From the NCBI GenBank assembly GCA_005885555.1, contig VAWN01000035.1:1-64000 (forward strand): a DNA stretch of 64,000 nucleotides. Reading direction: 5' to 3'. Positions 7,148 to 17,509 of the stretch are shown piece after piece (position 1 is the stretch's first letter; every line of letters starts with the position of its first letter). The notes below the pieces were generated by a model. The model was not told the origin of the DNA and made no database searches. It saw nothing but the letters and a program-made list of their open reading frames with translations. Position numbers and translations under genes: made by a program. Source of the DNA: Actinomycetota bacterium (GTDB lineage Bacteria > Actinomycetota > Actinomycetes > Mycobacteriales > Micromonosporaceae).

Positions 7148-9645
7148 GACGCGAAGCGCCAGATGCCGAAGTCCTTGTCGCCGGGACAGATGATCATGTG
7201 AGTGTTCCACGAGCAGCCGGCCGACCGTACCTTCTGCACGTCGCCGATCGACTTCCAGTCGCCGCTGTGCACGCCGAACCCGAACAGGCTCTGGTCCGTC
7301 GGGTAGGTGCCCGGGGTACCGGACAGGAGCAGCACCGACCCGGCGCTGAGCCGGACCGCCAGCCGGCCGGCCCCCCGGTTGCCCAGCCGGTCCTTGCCAT
7401 CCGGCCCGAGCAGCACGGTGCTCTCGTGCCCGGAGTCGGTGTCCTGCGCGAGCACGCCGTCGCCGACCGGTACGAGGAGGTTCGTGCCCGGGGCCTTCGC
7501 GTGCCAGGCCGTCTTGTTGCCACCGTGCGGGTCGGCGGCGATCACCTGGGCGGTCTCGGATTTCAGGCTGTCCAGGTCGAGCACGCACATGTTGCCGCCG
7601 CACGGCGCGAGCGCCTTGAGGTAGTGCGACTGGTCCGGTTGGTAGATCTGCTGCACGTTGCCGAAGTCGGTCAGCGAGTAGGAGGAGACCGTGTGCGCGC
7701 CGGAGTTGGCGGCGATGTAGAGCCGGCCGTCGTAGGCCGTCGCGAGCGCCACGTTGTCACCGGCGTTGCTCTTGAGCGCGCCGAGCTTGCCGTTGCCCGT
7801 GTTGATCACCCGGGCCTGCGCGTCGTCGGTCAGCTGCACGATGCGGCCGTCGTGGTACCCGCCGGCGAGCGCGCCGTCCAACCGGGTCGGCACGGTGACG
7901 TCATCGGGCGACACGACCGGCAACGTGGTGGCGTCGTTGCCGTACTGGTCCTTCAGGCTGCCCTGGGTCCACTTCACGGCTCCGCTGGCCGGGTCCAGGC
8001 CCAGCACCTTGTGGTTGTGCGTGTCGGTGACCACGACGACGCCCGGTTCGGGGATCACCACGTCGTCGCGGGACAGCGGGCGCTGCCACGGGTGGCCGTC
8101 GGACCAGCGGACCCCGTACACGGTGCGCGGCTGGTCGCCACCCTGGTAGCCGACGGCCAGCACGCCGTCGGGCAGCGCGACGAGGCCCTCCCAGTTCGAC
8201 GAGCCGGTCGCGCCGACCGCGGTGTGCCACCCCGTCGGCTTCTTCGCGGCCAGGTCGTAGCCGGTCACCTGCAGCTTCTGGTCCTTCGTCCAGGCGAGGT
8301 AGGCGCGGTCGCCGCTGACGGCGGTGAACGCGGTGCTGAGGCTCGCGTCGCTGCCGGTGTCCACCCGGGCGACCTGCGCGGCCTCGGTGAAGGACACTTC
8401 GGGGTACGGGTTGTGCAGCAGCAGCGTCACCACGGTCGCCGCGGCGAGCAGGGCCACCGCCGCGCCGGCGGCCACCCAGGCGAGGCGGCGGCGGTACCAG
8501 GGGCGGCGGGCCGGCGGCGGGGGTGGCGGCGACATCGGGGCCGGCGCCGGCGGCGCGCTTGCCACCACCGGCATCGGTACCGGTTCGGCCAGCGCACCCT
8601 CCGCGACCGGTAGCTCCGGCTGCTCCAGTACCGTCGGCGCGATGCCCAGCTGGGCGTGCAGTTGGCGGGCCACGATCGGCAACCGCGACGAGCCGCCCAC
8701 CAGGAACAGCCCGGCGAGCTGGTCCGGCCGCAGCCCGCACCGGTGGATCACCGCGCCGGTCTCCTGTACCGCCCGCATGATCAACGGTCCGGCGACCCGG
8801 TCGAGTTCCTCGCGGGTCAGGTGGACCGCCTGGTCCTGCCCGGGTACCGGCACCGGCGCCACCGGCGTGCGCGACAGCATCTCCTTGGCGCCACGGACGT
8901 CGTCCCAGAAGCGGTACCGGTCGCGCAGCCGCGCCGTGGTGTCCGGGTGCGCCAGCGCCGCCCAGGCCCCCGGGGCGGTACCCCCGAGCAGCCGGCCCAG
9001 GTGATCGACCAGCGCGGCGTCGACGTCCAGCCCGCCGAGGTTCTCGATGCCGCCGGCGCCCAGCACGGCGAACCCGTTGCCGGTGTTCTGCACCACGGCC
9101 ACGTCCAGCGTGCCGGCGCCGAAGTCGAAGACCGCGATCGACGCCCGCACCGGTACCGGCCGGCGCAGCACATCGGCGAAGTACCGCGCGGCGGCCACCG
9201 GCTCGGGTACCAGTCGCGGCGGCGGCCACCCGGCCTTGGCCGCGGCGCCGGCCAGGACGGCGCGCCGGGTCGGGCCCCACGCGGCCGGATAGGTGAGCAC
9301 CGCCGGGGGCAGGAACCCGACCGCCTCGACGGCGGCGCGCGCGACCGCTGCCAGTACCGCCGCCAGAACGTCCACAGTGGACACCTCGTGCCGGCCGAGC
9401 AGCACGGTGGCCTCGTCGATGCGGCGCTTCGGGTTCGGCTCCAGCCGGGCCGGGTCCAGCGCCGCCATCCGCAGCGCGTCCCGCCCGACGTGCAGGGCGC
9501 CGTTCGGGTCGAGGTACACCGCCGAGGGCAACAGCGGTACCCCGTCGAACAGCAGCGGCCGCGTCCGCCCGTCCGGCCAGCGCAGCACGGCCACGGTGTG
9601 GGAGGTGCCCAGGTCCACCCCGAGCGCGAAGCCCTCCGCTGTCAC
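7144..9645 (-). CDS. Membrane-anchored Hsp70-like ATPase fused to a beta-propeller
   Basis: An 833-residue protein with three parts. Residues 1-340 form an Hsp70/actin-type ATPase domain: FALGVDLGTSHT is phosphate-1, AVFDFGAGTLDVAVV is phosphate-2 and FLVGGSSRLP is the adenosine loop. A Pro-rich linker leads to one membrane helix at about 388-410. Residues 420-833 form a PQQ/WD-like beta-propeller of repeated blades, for example GLDPASGAVKWTQG. There is no substrate-binding domain of DnaK type. The propeller should be outside the cell and the ATPase inside, so this may be a sensor or envelope chaperone. It overlaps the downstream SLOG gene by four bases. Confidence 0.8.
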   Translation of the reverse strand: MTAEGFALGVDLGTSHTVAVLRWPDGRTRPLLFDGVPLLPSAVYLDPNGALHVGRDALRMAALDPARLEPNPKRRIDEATVLLGRHEVSTVDVLAAVLAAVARAAVEAVGFLPPAVLTYPAAWGPTRRAVLAGAAAKAGWPPPRLVPEPVAAARYFADVLRRPVPVRASIAVFDFGAGTLDVAVVQNTGNGFAVLGAGGIENLGGLDVDAALVDHLGRLLGGTAPGAWAALAHPDTTARLRDRYRFWDDVRGAKEMLSRTPVAPVPVPGQDQAVHLTREELDRVAGPLIMRAVQETGAVIHRCGLRPDQLAGLFLVGGSSRLPIVARQLHAQLGIAPTVLEQPELPVAEGALAEPVPMPVVASAPPAPAPMSPPPPPPARRPWYRRRLAWVAAGAAVALLAAATVVTLLLHNPYPEVSFTEAAQVARVDTGSDASLSTAFTAVSGDRAYLAWTKDQKLQVTGYDLAAKKPTGWHTAVGATGSSNWEGLVALPDGVLAVGYQGGDQPRTVYGVRWSDGHPWQRPLSRDDVVIPEPGVVVVTDTHNHKVLGLDPASGAVKWTQGSLKDQYGNDATTLPVVSPDDVTVPTRLDGALAGGYHDGRIVQLTDDAQARVINTGNGKLGALKSNAGDNVALATAYDGRLYIAANSGAHTVSSYSLTDFGNVQQIYQPDQSHYLKALAPCGGNMCVLDLDSLKSETAQVIAADPHGGNKTAWHAKAPGTNLLVPVGDGVLAQDTDSGHESTVLLGPDGKDRLGNRGAGRLAVRLSAGSVLLLSGTPGTYPTDQSLFGFGVHSGDWKSIGDVQKVRSAGCSWNTHMIICPGDKDFGIWRFAS
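9370..9382. repeat. Palindromic word GTCCACAGTGGAC
   Basis: An exact copy of the 13-base palindrome, inside the Hsp70-like gene, where it encodes STVD. It is one of five copies with the core TCCACAGTGGA in the window. Confidence 0.7.
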
Positions 9646-9650
9646 GCCGG

Positions 9651-10742
9651 TCAGGCTACCGCGCGCCGGCGAGCGACCTCCGCGAGCGCCACGGCCGCCG
9701 CGACCGAGGCGTTCAGCGACTCGACAGCGGACTGCATCGGGATGCTCACCCGCAGGTCACAGGTGTCGCCGACGAGCCGGGACAGCCCGCGCCCCTCGGA
9801 GCCGACGACCACGACCAGCGGCCCGACCGCCGCCTCCAGCCCGTACAGCGGGGTCTCCCCGTCGGCGTCCAGCCCGACCGCCAGGAAGCCGTCGGCCTGG
9901 CAGCGCTTGAGCGCCCGGGTCAGGTTGGTCACCTGGGCGATCGGCAGCCGGGCCGCGGCACCCGCGCTGGTGCGCCAGGCCGTCGCGGTCATCCCGGCGG
10001 CGCGCCGCTCGGGGAGGAACACGCCGTGCGCGCCGAACGCCGCCGCCGAGCGCACGACCGCACCCAGGTTGCGCGGGTCGGTCACGCCGTCCAGGGCCAC
10101 CAGCAGGGGTACCGGTTGCTCCAGCGCCGCCGCCACCAGGTCCTCGAACGGCTCGTAGGCGAACGGGGGTACCTGCAGCCCGATGCCCTGATGCAGTACC
10201 CCGCCGGTCATCCGGTCCAGCTCCGGGCGGCTGACTTCGAGAAGCGGTACCCCCCGGTCAGCCGAAAGCCGCACCGCCTCCTTGACCCGGTCGTCGAGCT
10301 CGATGCCGAGCGCCACGTAGAGCGCGGTGGCCGGCACGTGCGCGCGCAGCGCCTCGACCACCGGGTTGCGCCCGACCAGCAGCTCGGGCCCGTCCTTTGG
10401 CGGCGCCGACTTGCGCCCCGGGGCGACCTTCGGCCCCGGCTTGCCGCCCTGGGATCCCGGCTTGCCGCCCTGGGATCCCGGCTTGCCGCCCTGGGACCCC
10501 GGCTTGCCGGCTTTGGGCGCGCGGCCCTGCGCGGCGGCCGCCCGGCGCTCCTTCTCCTGCTTCCACGCGGTGCGTTCGGGTACCGGCCCGTCGCCGGAGT
10601 ACCCCTTGTGCCACGGCCGCTCATCGGCGGGCAGTGTGCGGCCCTTGCCGCGCAGGCTGGCCCGGCCCTGGCCGCCCGACCCGGTCGTGGCGCCCTTCTT
10701 CGACGAGGTGCGCCGGCCCCGGCGCTGCGAGTTACCGGGCAT
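9651..10742 (-). CDS. rlmB: 23S rRNA 2'-O-methyltransferase of the TrmH/SpoU family (RlmB-like)
   Basis: A 363-residue SPOUT methyltransferase that probably methylates G2251-equivalent 23S rRNA. The catalytic half shows all three SpoU motifs: [29 protein letters not shown] and [20 protein letters not shown]. The N-terminal 110 residues are a basic, Gly-rich, disordered extension with three PGSQGGK repeats. The RNA-binding domain begins near [15 protein letters not shown] 10742 has GGAG eight bases upstream, and the first 11 bases overlap the end of cysS. The cysS-rlmB arrangement is conserved in actinobacteria. Confidence 0.88.
   Translation of the reverse strand: MPGNSQRRGRRTSSKKGATTGSGGQGRASLRGKGRTLPADERPWHKGYSGDGPVPERTAWKQEKERRAAAAQGRAPKAGKPGSQGGKPGSQGGKPGSQGGKPGPKVAPGRKSAPPKDGPELLVGRNPVVEALRAHVPATALYVALGIELDDRVKEAVRLSADRGVPLLEVSRPELDRMTGGVLHQGIGLQVPPFAYEPFEDLVAAALEQPVPLLVALDGVTDPRNLGAVVRSAAAFGAHGVFLPERRAAGMTATAWRTSAGAAARLPIAQVTNLTRALKRCQADGFLAVGLDADGETPLYGLEAAVGPLVVVVGSEGRGLSRLVGDTCDLRVSIPMQSAVESLNASVAAAVALAEVARRRAVA
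10440..10502. repeat. Three 21-bp tandem repeats inside rlmB
   Basis: Three consecutive units begin CTTGCCGCCCTGGGATCCC; the third differs by one base. They encode repeated PGSQGGK in the disordered N-terminal extension. The unit length keeps the frame, so copy number could vary without harming the enzyme. Confidence 0.9.
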
Positions 10743-12135
10743 CGGAGATGCTCCAGCGCGGCCCGTGCGGGGTGTCCTCGACCGTCACGCCGGCCTGGTT
10801 GAGCTGGTCGCGAACCGCGTCCGCGGCGGCCCAGTCCTTGCGCGCCCGGGCCAGCGCGCGCTGCTCCAGTGCCAGCGCCACCAGAGCGTCCACAGTGGAC
10901 TTCAGGTCGCTGCCGGTGCCGGTCCACTGCGCGTCCAGCGGATCCAGCCCGAGTACCCCGAGCATCGCGCGTACCTCGGCCAGCGGCGTCTTCACGTCCC
11001 CGTCGCCGTCGAGCGCGACGTTGCCCGCCCGTACCGTGTCGTGCACGACCGCAACCGCCTGCGAGGTGTTGAGGTCGTCGTCGAGCGCGGCGGCGAACTC
11101 GGCCGGCAGCGCGCCGGGTTCGACGGCACCGACGCGTTCGGTGGCCCGTCGGACGAAGCCCTCCAGCCGCTGGTACCCGCTGGCCGCCTCGCGCAGCGCC
11201 GGCTCCGAATAGTCGACGACCGAGCGGTAGTGCGGCGTGGTCAGGTAGTACCGCAGCTCGACCGGCCGGACGCCGAGCGCCACGATCGTCTCGACGTTGA
11301 GCACGTTGCCCAGCGACTTGGCCATCTTCGCGCCGTCGAGGTTGAGCAGCGCGTGGTGTACCCAGTACCGGGCGAACGGCAGCCCGGCCGCGCGGGACTG
11401 GGCGATCTCGTTCTCGTGGTGCGGGAACACCAGGTCGAGCCCGCCGCCGTGGATGTCGAACTCCTCGCCGAGGTACCGCCGGCACATGGCCGAGCACTCG
11501 ATGTGCCAGCCGGGCCGGCCGCGACCCCACGGGGACGGCCAGTACGCGTCGTCGGGCTCGTCCGGCTTCGGACCCTTCCACAGCGCGAAGTCGCGCGGGT
11601 CGCGCTTGGCCCGCCCGGGCGCGTCGGCGGCCGGCTCCATCGCGTCGACCCGCTGGCCGGACAGGGCGCCGTAGTCCGGGTACGAGCGGACGTCGAAGTA
11701 CACGTCGTCGGAGCCGTCGGCGGCCGGGTACGCGTGGCCGCGCCCGATCAGCGTGCCGATCAGCTCGTGCATCTCGGTGATGTGCCCGGTCGCCCGCGGC
11801 TCGTAGGTCGGCGGCAGTACCCCGAGGCTGCGGTACGCCGCGCCGAGGATCAGCTCGTTGGCGTAGGCGATCGCCCAGAACGGCCGGCCCTGCTCGACGG
11901 CCTTGATGAGGATCTTGTCGTCGATGTCGGTGATGTTGCGGATGAACCGCACCGCGTAACCGGAGTGCAGCAGCCAGCGGCGCAGGACGTCGTAGTTGAG
12001 CCCGGAGCGCAGGTGGCCGATGTGCGGTTCGCCCTGGACGGTGAGCCCACACAGGTAGACACCGACGTGGCCGGGCGTCTTCGGGACGAAGTCGCGGACC
12101 GTCCGGGTCGCGGTGTCATACAGGCGCAGCGTCAC
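10732..12135 (-). CDS. cysS: Cysteinyl-tRNA synthetase
   Basis: A 467-residue class I aminoacyl-tRNA synthetase. [17 protein letters not shown] gives the zinc-binding Cys and the HIGH box. [11 protein letters not shown] and [11 protein letters not shown] give the other zinc ligands. [10 protein letters not shown] is the KMSKS loop. Start GTG 12135 gives the family-typical N-terminus [16 protein letters not shown]. An open frame reaching back to 12315 would run through the inverted repeat and is rejected. The 3' end overlaps rlmB by 11 bases, suggesting co-translation. Confidence 0.95.
   Translation of the reverse strand: MTLRLYDTATRTVRDFVPKTPGHVGVYLCGLTVQGEPHIGHLRSGLNYDVLRRWLLHSGYAVRFIRNITDIDDKILIKAVEQGRPFWAIAYANELILGAAYRSLGVLPPTYEPRATGHITEMHELIGTLIGRGHAYPAADGSDDVYFDVRSYPDYGALSGQRVDAMEPAADAPGRAKRDPRDFALWKGPKPDEPDDAYWPSPWGRGRPGWHIECSAMCRRYLGEEFDIHGGGLDLVFPHHENEIAQSRAAGLPFARYWVHHALLNLDGAKMAKSLGNVLNVETIVALGVRPVELRYYLTTPHYRSVVDYSEPALREAASGYQRLEGFVRRATERVGAVEPGALPAEFAAALDDDLNTSQAVAVVHDTVRAGNVALDGDGDVKTPLAEVRAMLGVLGLDPLDAQWTGTGSDLKSTVDALVALALEQRALARARKDWAAADAVRDQLNQAGVTVEDTPHGPRWSISDAR
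10888..10900. repeat. Palindromic word GTCCACAGTGGAC
   Basis: An exact copy inside cysS, encoding STVD near the C-terminus. It is one of five copies with the TCCACAGTGGA core. Confidence 0.7.
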
Positions 12136-12197
12136 CCTGAAAGGGTAGCCGCCACGCTGGCCGCAACGCGCGAGGGTTGTCGCCCGCCGCGGCCACC

Positions 12198-12249
12198 GAG
12201 ATCTTGGACGCCAGCACCCCCGGCAAGGGGTACGAGCGTCCAAGATCTC
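12198..12249. repeat. 52-bp dispersed inverted repeat, copy 1
   Basis: Perfect 13-base arms GAGATCTTGGACG and CGTCCAAGATCTC flank a 26-base centre that contains a CCCC...GGGG inner hairpin. It sits between the divergent cysS and IclR genes. A second copy, inverted and nearly identical, lies at 19307-19358 with the same 13+26+13 geometry. Confidence 0.9.
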
Positions 12250-12279
12250 CGGAGGGCCGGCCGCTCCGCGCGGTGCGCG

Positions 12280-12285
12280 TAGGCT
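12280..12285 (+). promoter_or_regulatory. Leaderless -10 element of the IclR gene
   Basis: TAGGCT lies eight bases before the GTG start. There is no Shine-Dalgarno sequence, which fits a leaderless transcript. Confidence 0.5.
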
Positions 12286-12293
12286 GCGTTGAC

Positions 12294-12923
12294 GTGGAGG
12301 AGACCGCGCAGACACTGGACCGGGGGCTGCGGCTGCTCCAGTACGTGGCGGACACGCCGGGCGGGCTCACCATCACCGAGGCCGCCGGCCGGCTCGGTGT
12401 CGGCCGCGCCGTCGTGTACCGGCTGGCCGCGACCCTGTCCGCGCACGGCATGGTACGGCGGGATCCGGCCGGCCGGCTGCGCCTGGGTGCCGGCGTCCTG
12501 CACCTGGCCCGGCGGGCGCAGCCGCTGGTGGCCGACGCCGCCCTGCCGGCGCTGCGGCGGCTGGCCGAGCAGGTGGGCGCGACCGCGCACCTGACGGTGG
12601 CCGAGGGCGGCGAGGCGGTCGCACTGGCCGTGGTCGAGCCGAGCTGGACCCGGTTCCACGTGGCGTACCGGACCGGTTCACGCCATCCCCTCGACCGGGG
12701 CGCGGCCGGGCGGGCGATCCTGGCCGGGCGCAACGGTACCGCCGGCTGGGTGGCCAGCGCCGGGGAACTGGAAGAGGGCGCGCACGGTGTGGCGGCGCCG
12801 GTGCTCGGCGTGGAGGGGCTGGAGGCGAGCGTGGGTGTCGTCACGCTCGTACCGCTGGACGGCGCGACGGTCGGCCCGTCGGTCGAGGCCGCGTCCGCCG
12901 CCGTCGCGCGAGCCCTGCGGTAA
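12294..12923 (+). CDS. IclR family transcriptional regulator
   Basis: A 209-residue regulator. The N-terminal winged helix-turn-helix spans about residues 5-60, with [24 protein letters not shown] as the recognition region. A shortened IclR effector domain follows, with [18 protein letters not shown] and [15 protein letters not shown]. It is shorter than the usual 250-residue IclR protein. GTG 12294 is chosen for the TAGGCT box eight bases upstream and the lack of any ribosome-binding site. The target is unknown. IclR proteins often control homogentisate genes, but the hmgA/fahA block is 14 kb away. Confidence 0.85.
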   Translation: MEETAQTLDRGLRLLQYVADTPGGLTITEAAGRLGVGRAVVYRLAATLSAHGMVRRDPAGRLRLGAGVLHLARRAQPLVADAALPALRRLAEQVGATAHLTVAEGGEAVALAVVEPSWTRFHVAYRTGSRHPLDRGAAGRAILAGRNGTAGWVASAGELEEGAHGVAAPVLGVEGLEASVGVVTLVPLDGATVGPSVEAASAAVARALR

Positions 12924-12931
12924 CAGGCGGG

Positions 12932-13336
12932 TCAGCTCAGCGACTCGGTCGCCATGTTCTGTTCGTACAGCTCCGGGTTGGGCGCCGCGGGTAACTCGCG
13001 CCGTTGCCGGGGTGCCCGCCGGATGGGTACCGCGACGACCGCGGTGCCGTACGCGCAGATCTCCACCCAGGCGGAGTTGATGACACGGTGGTCGAAGCGC
13101 ATCGCGAGGATGGCGTTGGCGCCCTGCTGACGGGCGTGGAAGGCCATCCGCTCCACCGCTTCGCGCCGCCCGGCGACGAGGAACTGCTCCCCTGAGTCGG
13201 AGAGGTCGCCGCCCAGCGACCGGACGCCTTCGGTGAATTTGTTCTGGGGGCGGGCCGTTACGCCGACGACCTCGCCGAGGATCGACCGGATGTGGTATCC
13301 GGGCAGATCGTTCATGGTCACGACGAGCACGACCAT
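12932..13336 (-). CDS. YbjQ/UPF0145 family protein
   Basis: A 134-residue cytosolic protein. The core LPGYHIRSILGEVVGVTARP, then RMAFHARQQGANAILAMRFD and the closing strand VEICAYGTAVVAVP, are diagnostic of the YbjQ (UPF0145) pentameric fold. The C-terminal 25 residues are a variable tail. The function of the family is unknown; links to heavy-metal binding are not demonstrated. It is probably a single gene between IclR and fumC. Confidence 0.85.
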   Translation of the reverse strand: MVVLVVTMNDLPGYHIRSILGEVVGVTARPQNKFTEGVRSLGGDLSDSGEQFLVAGRREAVERMAFHARQQGANAILAMRFDHRVINSAWVEICAYGTAVVAVPIRRAPRQRRELPAAPNPELYEQNMATESLS

Positions 13337-13358
13337 TACTACCCGGTATCTTCCCCGC

Positions 13359-14747
13359 CTAATCAGCCCTGGTCATTTTCAGCACATCGAGTGCCTCGTC
13401 CAGTTGAGCACCGGTCACCGTGCCCGACTCGACGTGCCCGCGCTCGACGACGACCTCGCGGATGGTGCGCCGCTGGGCGAGCGCCTGCTTGGCCACCGCG
13501 GCCGCCTCGTCGTACCCGAGGTACCGGTTGAGCGGCGTGACGATCGACGGCGAACCCTCGGCGTACTCCCGCATCCGCACCTCGTCCGGTTCGATGCCGG
13601 CGATGCAGCGGTCGGCGAACAGCCGGGCCACGTTCGCCAGCAGCCGGATCGACTCCAGCAGGTTGCGCGCCATCACCGGCAGCATCACGTTGAGTTCGAA
13701 GTCGCCCTGCGAACCGGCGAACGCCACCGCCGCGTCGTTGCCGATGACCTGCGCGCCCACCTGCCGTACCGCCTCGCACACCACCGGGTTCACCTTGCCC
13801 GGCATGATGGACGAGCCCGGCTGCAGGTCGGGCAGGTGCAGTTCGGCGAGGCCGGCGCGCGGGCCCGAACCCATCCAGCGGATGTCGTTCGCGATCTTGT
13901 ACAGTCCGACGGCCACCACGCGAAGCTGGCCGGACGCCTCGACGAGCGCGTCCCGGGCGCCCTGCGCCTCGAAGTGGTTACGCGCCTCGGTCAGCGGCAG
14001 GCCGGTCACCTCGACCAGTCGCGCGATGACGGCGGCGGCGAACCCGGGCGGGGTGTTGATGCCGGTACCCACGGCGGTGCCGCCCAGCGGCAGTTCCGCC
14101 AGCCGCGGCAGGGTGTCGCGCAGCCGTTCGATGCCGTACCGCACCTGCGCGGCGTACCCGGAGAACTCCTGGCCGAGCGTGACCGGCGTGGCGTCCATCA
14201 GGTGCGTGCGGCCGGACTTCACCACCGCGTGCCACCGCTGCGCCTGACCGTCCAATGTGGACGCGAGGTGCTCCAGCGCGGGCAGCAGGTCGTTCGTCAC
14301 CGCGTCGGCCGCGGCCAGGTGGATCGACGACGGGAACACGTCGTTGGACGACTGCGAGGCGTTCACCACGTCGTTCGGGTGCACCGACCGGTCCAGCCGC
14401 TGCGCCGCGAGGGTGGCGAGCACCTCGTTCATGTTCATGTTCGACGAGGTACCCGAACCGGTCTGGAACACGTCGACCGGGAACTGCCCGTCATGCCTGC
14501 CCGCCTCGACCTCCGCCGCGGCCGCCTCGATCGCGTCGGCCACCTCGCGGGGTACCACGCCCAGCGTCGCGTTGACGTGTGCGGCGGCCGCCTTGATGCG
14601 GGCCAGCGCCGCGACGTGCGCGGGTTCCAGGCCCCGGCCGGAGATCGGGAAGTTCTCCACGGCGCGCTGGGTCTGGGCGCGGTACAGGGCGTCCGCCGGT
14701 ACCCGCACCTCCCCCATGGTGTCCCGCTCGATCCGAAAGTCGCTCAT
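13359..14747 (-). CDS. fumC: Class II fumarate hydratase
   Basis: A 462-residue TCA-cycle enzyme converting fumarate to malate without an iron-sulfur cluster. Visible motifs are [27 protein letters not shown], the B-site and catalytic His region [17 protein letters not shown], and the fumarase/aspartase signature [15 protein letters not shown] 14747 is chosen because it starts the family N-terminus [21 protein letters not shown] and has a GGGGG run just upstream. A second, unrelated class I fumarase lies 1.1 kb away in the same orientation. Confidence 0.95.
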   Translation of the reverse strand: MSDFRIERDTMGEVRVPADALYRAQTQRAVENFPISGRGLEPAHVAALARIKAAAAHVNATLGVVPREVADAIEAAAAEVEAGRHDGQFPVDVFQTGSGTSSNMNMNEVLATLAAQRLDRSVHPNDVVNASQSSNDVFPSSIHLAAADAVTNDLLPALEHLASTLDGQAQRWHAVVKSGRTHLMDATPVTLGQEFSGYAAQVRYGIERLRDTLPRLAELPLGGTAVGTGINTPPGFAAAVIARLVEVTGLPLTEARNHFEAQGARDALVEASGQLRVVAVGLYKIANDIRWMGSGPRAGLAELHLPDLQPGSSIMPGKVNPVVCEAVRQVGAQVIGNDAAVAFAGSQGDFELNVMLPVMARNLLESIRLLANVARLFADRCIAGIEPDEVRMREYAEGSPSIVTPLNRYLGYDEAAAVAKQALAQRRTIREVVVERGHVESGTVTGAQLDEALDVLKMTRAD

Positions 14748-14845
14748 GCCCCCATCGTGCCAGCCAGGCCCCGGCGAGGAGACCGATGCCGAGGGCCTGG
14801 TACCGCGGGCCGGATCGGCGGGTTCCGTGCGCCAACTGTGAAGGG

Positions 14846-15793
14846 TCAGAGCTTGGCCAACTGCTTCTGCATCAACTGGTCGGGCAGGTTCAGGTCGACC
14901 TTGTCGCCCTTCTCGCCGATCGACACCACGAACACCACGTCGCCCTTGAGCCCGATGGCGATGACGCTCACGTACCCCTGCGCGTCCTTCTTCGGATCGG
15001 CGAACGACTTGGCACCGGGTACCCCGGACACCTCGTGGGTCTGCTCCGCCGGGTAGCCCTGGCCGGTCGCGTCGAGGTTGTCGTGGAAGAAGCTGTCCGC
15101 GTGGTCGGTGGTGTCGAACTGGTACAGCCGGACATCGACGACGCTCGAACCGCCGGAGGTGATCCAGCACTGCACCGCGCCCTTGCTGAAGTTGTACTGC
15201 GTCAGCATGTCCTTGCGCGCCTTGGGATCGCTGCTCAGCTCGGCGGCCTGGTCCAGCGACAGGTTCCGGTCGGTGCCCAGCGGCTTCGGCCAGTTCTTCG
15301 AGCCGTTCGGCGGGTCGACGAGGAAGCTGCGCAGGTCACCGGTGTGGGTCGCGTCGGCGGTCGGGGTGGGCGTGGGGGCGGCGCTGTGGCCGGTCGACGC
15401 GGCCGGGCCGCTGGTACCGTTCGCGGACGGTTGGCCGCTGCCGCGGGTGAACCAGATCGCGGCGCCGATGCCGCCGCCGACCAGTACCAGGACGAGGATC
15501 ACCACGAGGGCGATGAGCCCGCCGCGGCCGCCGCGGCTCGGTTGCGGTGGCTGCTGCGCGTAGCCCGGCCCGATGGGGTACCCGGGGCCGCCGTACCCCG
15601 GCTGCGGCGGCGGTGGGTACTGCGGCTGCGGCTGGGGTTGGTAGTACTGCTGTGGCGGCTGCTGCTGGGTCTCGTAACCGCTGTAGGACGGGTAGCCGCC
15701 CCAGCCCGGGTCGTACCCCGACGGCTGTTCGGGCTGGCCCTGGTAGGGGTCTACCGGCGTTCCGTACTGCGGTCCATAAGGCGGTTGAGACAC
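14846..15793 (-). CDS. Membrane-anchored secreted protein with Pro/Tyr-rich cytosolic N-terminus
   Basis: A 315-residue protein in three parts. The cytosolic N-terminus is rich in Pro, Gln, Gly and Tyr (residues 1-90). One membrane helix, [20 protein letters not shown], lies at about 98-117. A Thr/Pro linker leads to an extracellular domain with [16 protein letters not shown] and [20 protein letters not shown]. Homologues are common uncharacterised envelope proteins of Micromonosporaceae. GTG 15793 has a GACAAT box seven bases upstream and no SD. Function unknown. Confidence 0.75.
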   Translation of the reverse strand: MSQPPYGPQYGTPVDPYQGQPEQPSGYDPGWGGYPSYSGYETQQQPPQQYYQPQPQPQYPPPPQPGYGGPGYPIGPGYAQQPPQPSRGGRGGLIALVVILVLVLVGGGIGAAIWFTRGSGQPSANGTSGPAASTGHSAAPTPTPTADATHTGDLRSFLVDPPNGSKNWPKPLGTDRNLSLDQAAELSSDPKARKDMLTQYNFSKGAVQCWITSGGSSVVDVRLYQFDTTDHADSFFHDNLDATGQGYPAEQTHEVSGVPGAKSFADPKKDAQGYVSVIAIGLKGDVVFVVSIGEKGDKVDLNLPDQLMQKQLAKL

Positions 15794-15846
15794 GCGCGCA
15801 ATTGTCGAACCGGTACGGGCCAGGCGACACCCCACAAACGGTCAGA

Positions 15847-17499
15847 TCACGCCCGACGCCCGATCGTTAGTACCGGTTTGATGGTCTCTGCGAAGAAGTC
15901 GTTTCCCTTGTCGTCCACCACGATGAATGCCGGAAAGTCGACAACCTCGATCCGCCAGACCGCCTCCATCCCCAGCTCGGAGTATTCGAGCACCTCGACC
16001 TTGCGGATGCAGTCCTGGGCCAGGCGCGCCGCCGGGCCGCCGATCGAACCGAGATAGAAGCCGCCGTACGTGGCGCACGCCTTGGTCACCTGTGCCGACC
16101 GGTTGCCCTTGGCCAACATCACCAGCGAGCCGCCAGCCGCCTGGAACCGCTCCACATACGAGTCCATCCGGCCGGCCGTCGTCGGGCCGAACGAGCCCGA
16201 GGCGTACCCCTGCGGCGTCTTGGCCGGGCCGGCGTAGTAGACCGCGTGGTCGCGCAGGTACCCGGGCATCGGCTCGCCGGCGTCGAGCCGCTCGGCGATC
16301 TTCGCGTGCGCGATGTCGCGCGCCACCACCAGCGGACCGGTCAGCGACAGCCGGGTCTGCACCGGGTACCTCGACAGGTCGGCGCGGATCTCCGACATCG
16401 GCCGGTTGAGATCGATCGGCATCACTTCCGTGTCGTCGAGTGAAATGTCGGGCAGGAACCGCGCCGGGTCGGTCTCCAGCCGCTCCAGGAACACGCCGTC
16501 GGCAGTGATCTTCCCGAGCGCCTGCCGGTCGGCCGAGCAGGACACCGCGATCGCGACCGGGCAGGATGCACCGTGCCGGGGCAGCCGCACCACCCGTACG
16601 TCGTGGCAGAAGTACCGCCCGCCGAACTGCGCGCCGATGCCGAACCGCCTCGTCAGCTCAAGGACTTCGGCCTCCAGTGCGACATCCCGGAAGCCGTGCG
16701 CGGCAAGGCTTCCCGACGTCGGCAGCGTGTCGAGGTACTTGGCGCTGGCGTACTTCGCGGTCTTCAGCGCGAACTCCGCACTGGTACCCCCGATGACGAT
16801 CGCCAGGTGGTACGGCGGGCACGCCGCGGTGCCGATCAGCCGCAGCTTCTCCTCCAGGAACTGCATCATCCGGGTCGGGTTCAGCAGCGCCTTGGTCTCC
16901 TGGTACAGGTACGACTTGTTGGCCGAACCGCCGCCCTTGGCCATGAACAGGAACTCGTAGCTGTCCGGGTGCGCGTCACCGGCGTAGATCTCGACCTGCG
17001 CGGGCAGGTTGGTGCCGGTGTTGCGCTCCTCCCACATGGTGATCGGGGCGAGCTGCGAGTACCGCAGGTTCAGCGTCGTGTACGCGTCGAACACGCCCCG
17101 GGTGATGGCCTCCTCGTCGGTGCCGTCGGTGAGGACGTGCCGGCCCCGCTTGCCCATCACGATCGCGGTGCCGGTGTCCTGGCACATCGGCAGCACCCCG
17201 CCGGCCGCGATGTTGGCGTTGCGCAACAGGTCCAGCGCGACGAAGCGGTCGTTCGGCGACGCGGCCGGATCGTCCACAATGGACCGTAGCTGGGTCAGGT
17301 GCGCCGGCCGCAGGAAGTGCGCGATGTCGTGCATCGCCTCGGCGGTCAGCCGGGTCAGCACCTCCGGCTCGACGGTGAGCAACCGGCGGCCGCCCGGCCC
17401 CTCCACGGCCGCGACGCCGTCGGTGGTCAGCAGCCGGTACTCCGTCTGGTCGGGGCCGAGCGGCAGCAGCGGGGAGAAGCGGTACGTCGGGGAGCCCAT
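15847..17499 (-). CDS. Class I (iron-sulfur) fumarate hydratase
   Basis: A 550-residue class I fumarase with fused alpha and beta domains. The [4Fe-4S] ligand regions are visible as [15 protein letters not shown] and [14 protein letters not shown], with a further Cys in [13 protein letters not shown]. The beta domain carries [14 protein letters not shown] and [13 protein letters not shown]. It is oxygen-sensitive in known members, unlike the neighbouring FumC. It is probably cytosolic and part of the TCA cycle. The close pairing of two fumarase classes may give activity under different iron or oxygen conditions. Confidence 0.93.
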   Translation of the reverse strand: MGSPTYRFSPLLPLGPDQTEYRLLTTDGVAAVEGPGGRRLLTVEPEVLTRLTAEAMHDIAHFLRPAHLTQLRSIVDDPAASPNDRFVALDLLRNANIAAGGVLPMCQDTGTAIVMGKRGRHVLTDGTDEEAITRGVFDAYTTLNLRYSQLAPITMWEERNTGTNLPAQVEIYAGDAHPDSYEFLFMAKGGGSANKSYLYQETKALLNPTRMMQFLEEKLRLIGTAACPPYHLAIVIGGTSAEFALKTAKYASAKYLDTLPTSGSLAAHGFRDVALEAEVLELTRRFGIGAQFGGRYFCHDVRVVRLPRHGASCPVAIAVSCSADRQALGKITADGVFLERLETDPARFLPDISLDDTEVMPIDLNRPMSEIRADLSRYPVQTRLSLTGPLVVARDIAHAKIAERLDAGEPMPGYLRDHAVYYAGPAKTPQGYASGSFGPTTAGRMDSYVERFQAAGGSLVMLAKGNRSAQVTKACATYGGFYLGSIGGPAARLAQDCIRKVEVLEYSELGMEAVWRIEVVDFPAFIVVDDKGNDFFAETIKPVLTIGRRA

Positions 17500-17509
17500 G
17501 GCGCGGATG

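Noticed and set aside
14748-15170. N-terminal extension of FumC to 15170
   Set aside because: The added residues run antisense through the next gene; ATG 14747 gives the family start.
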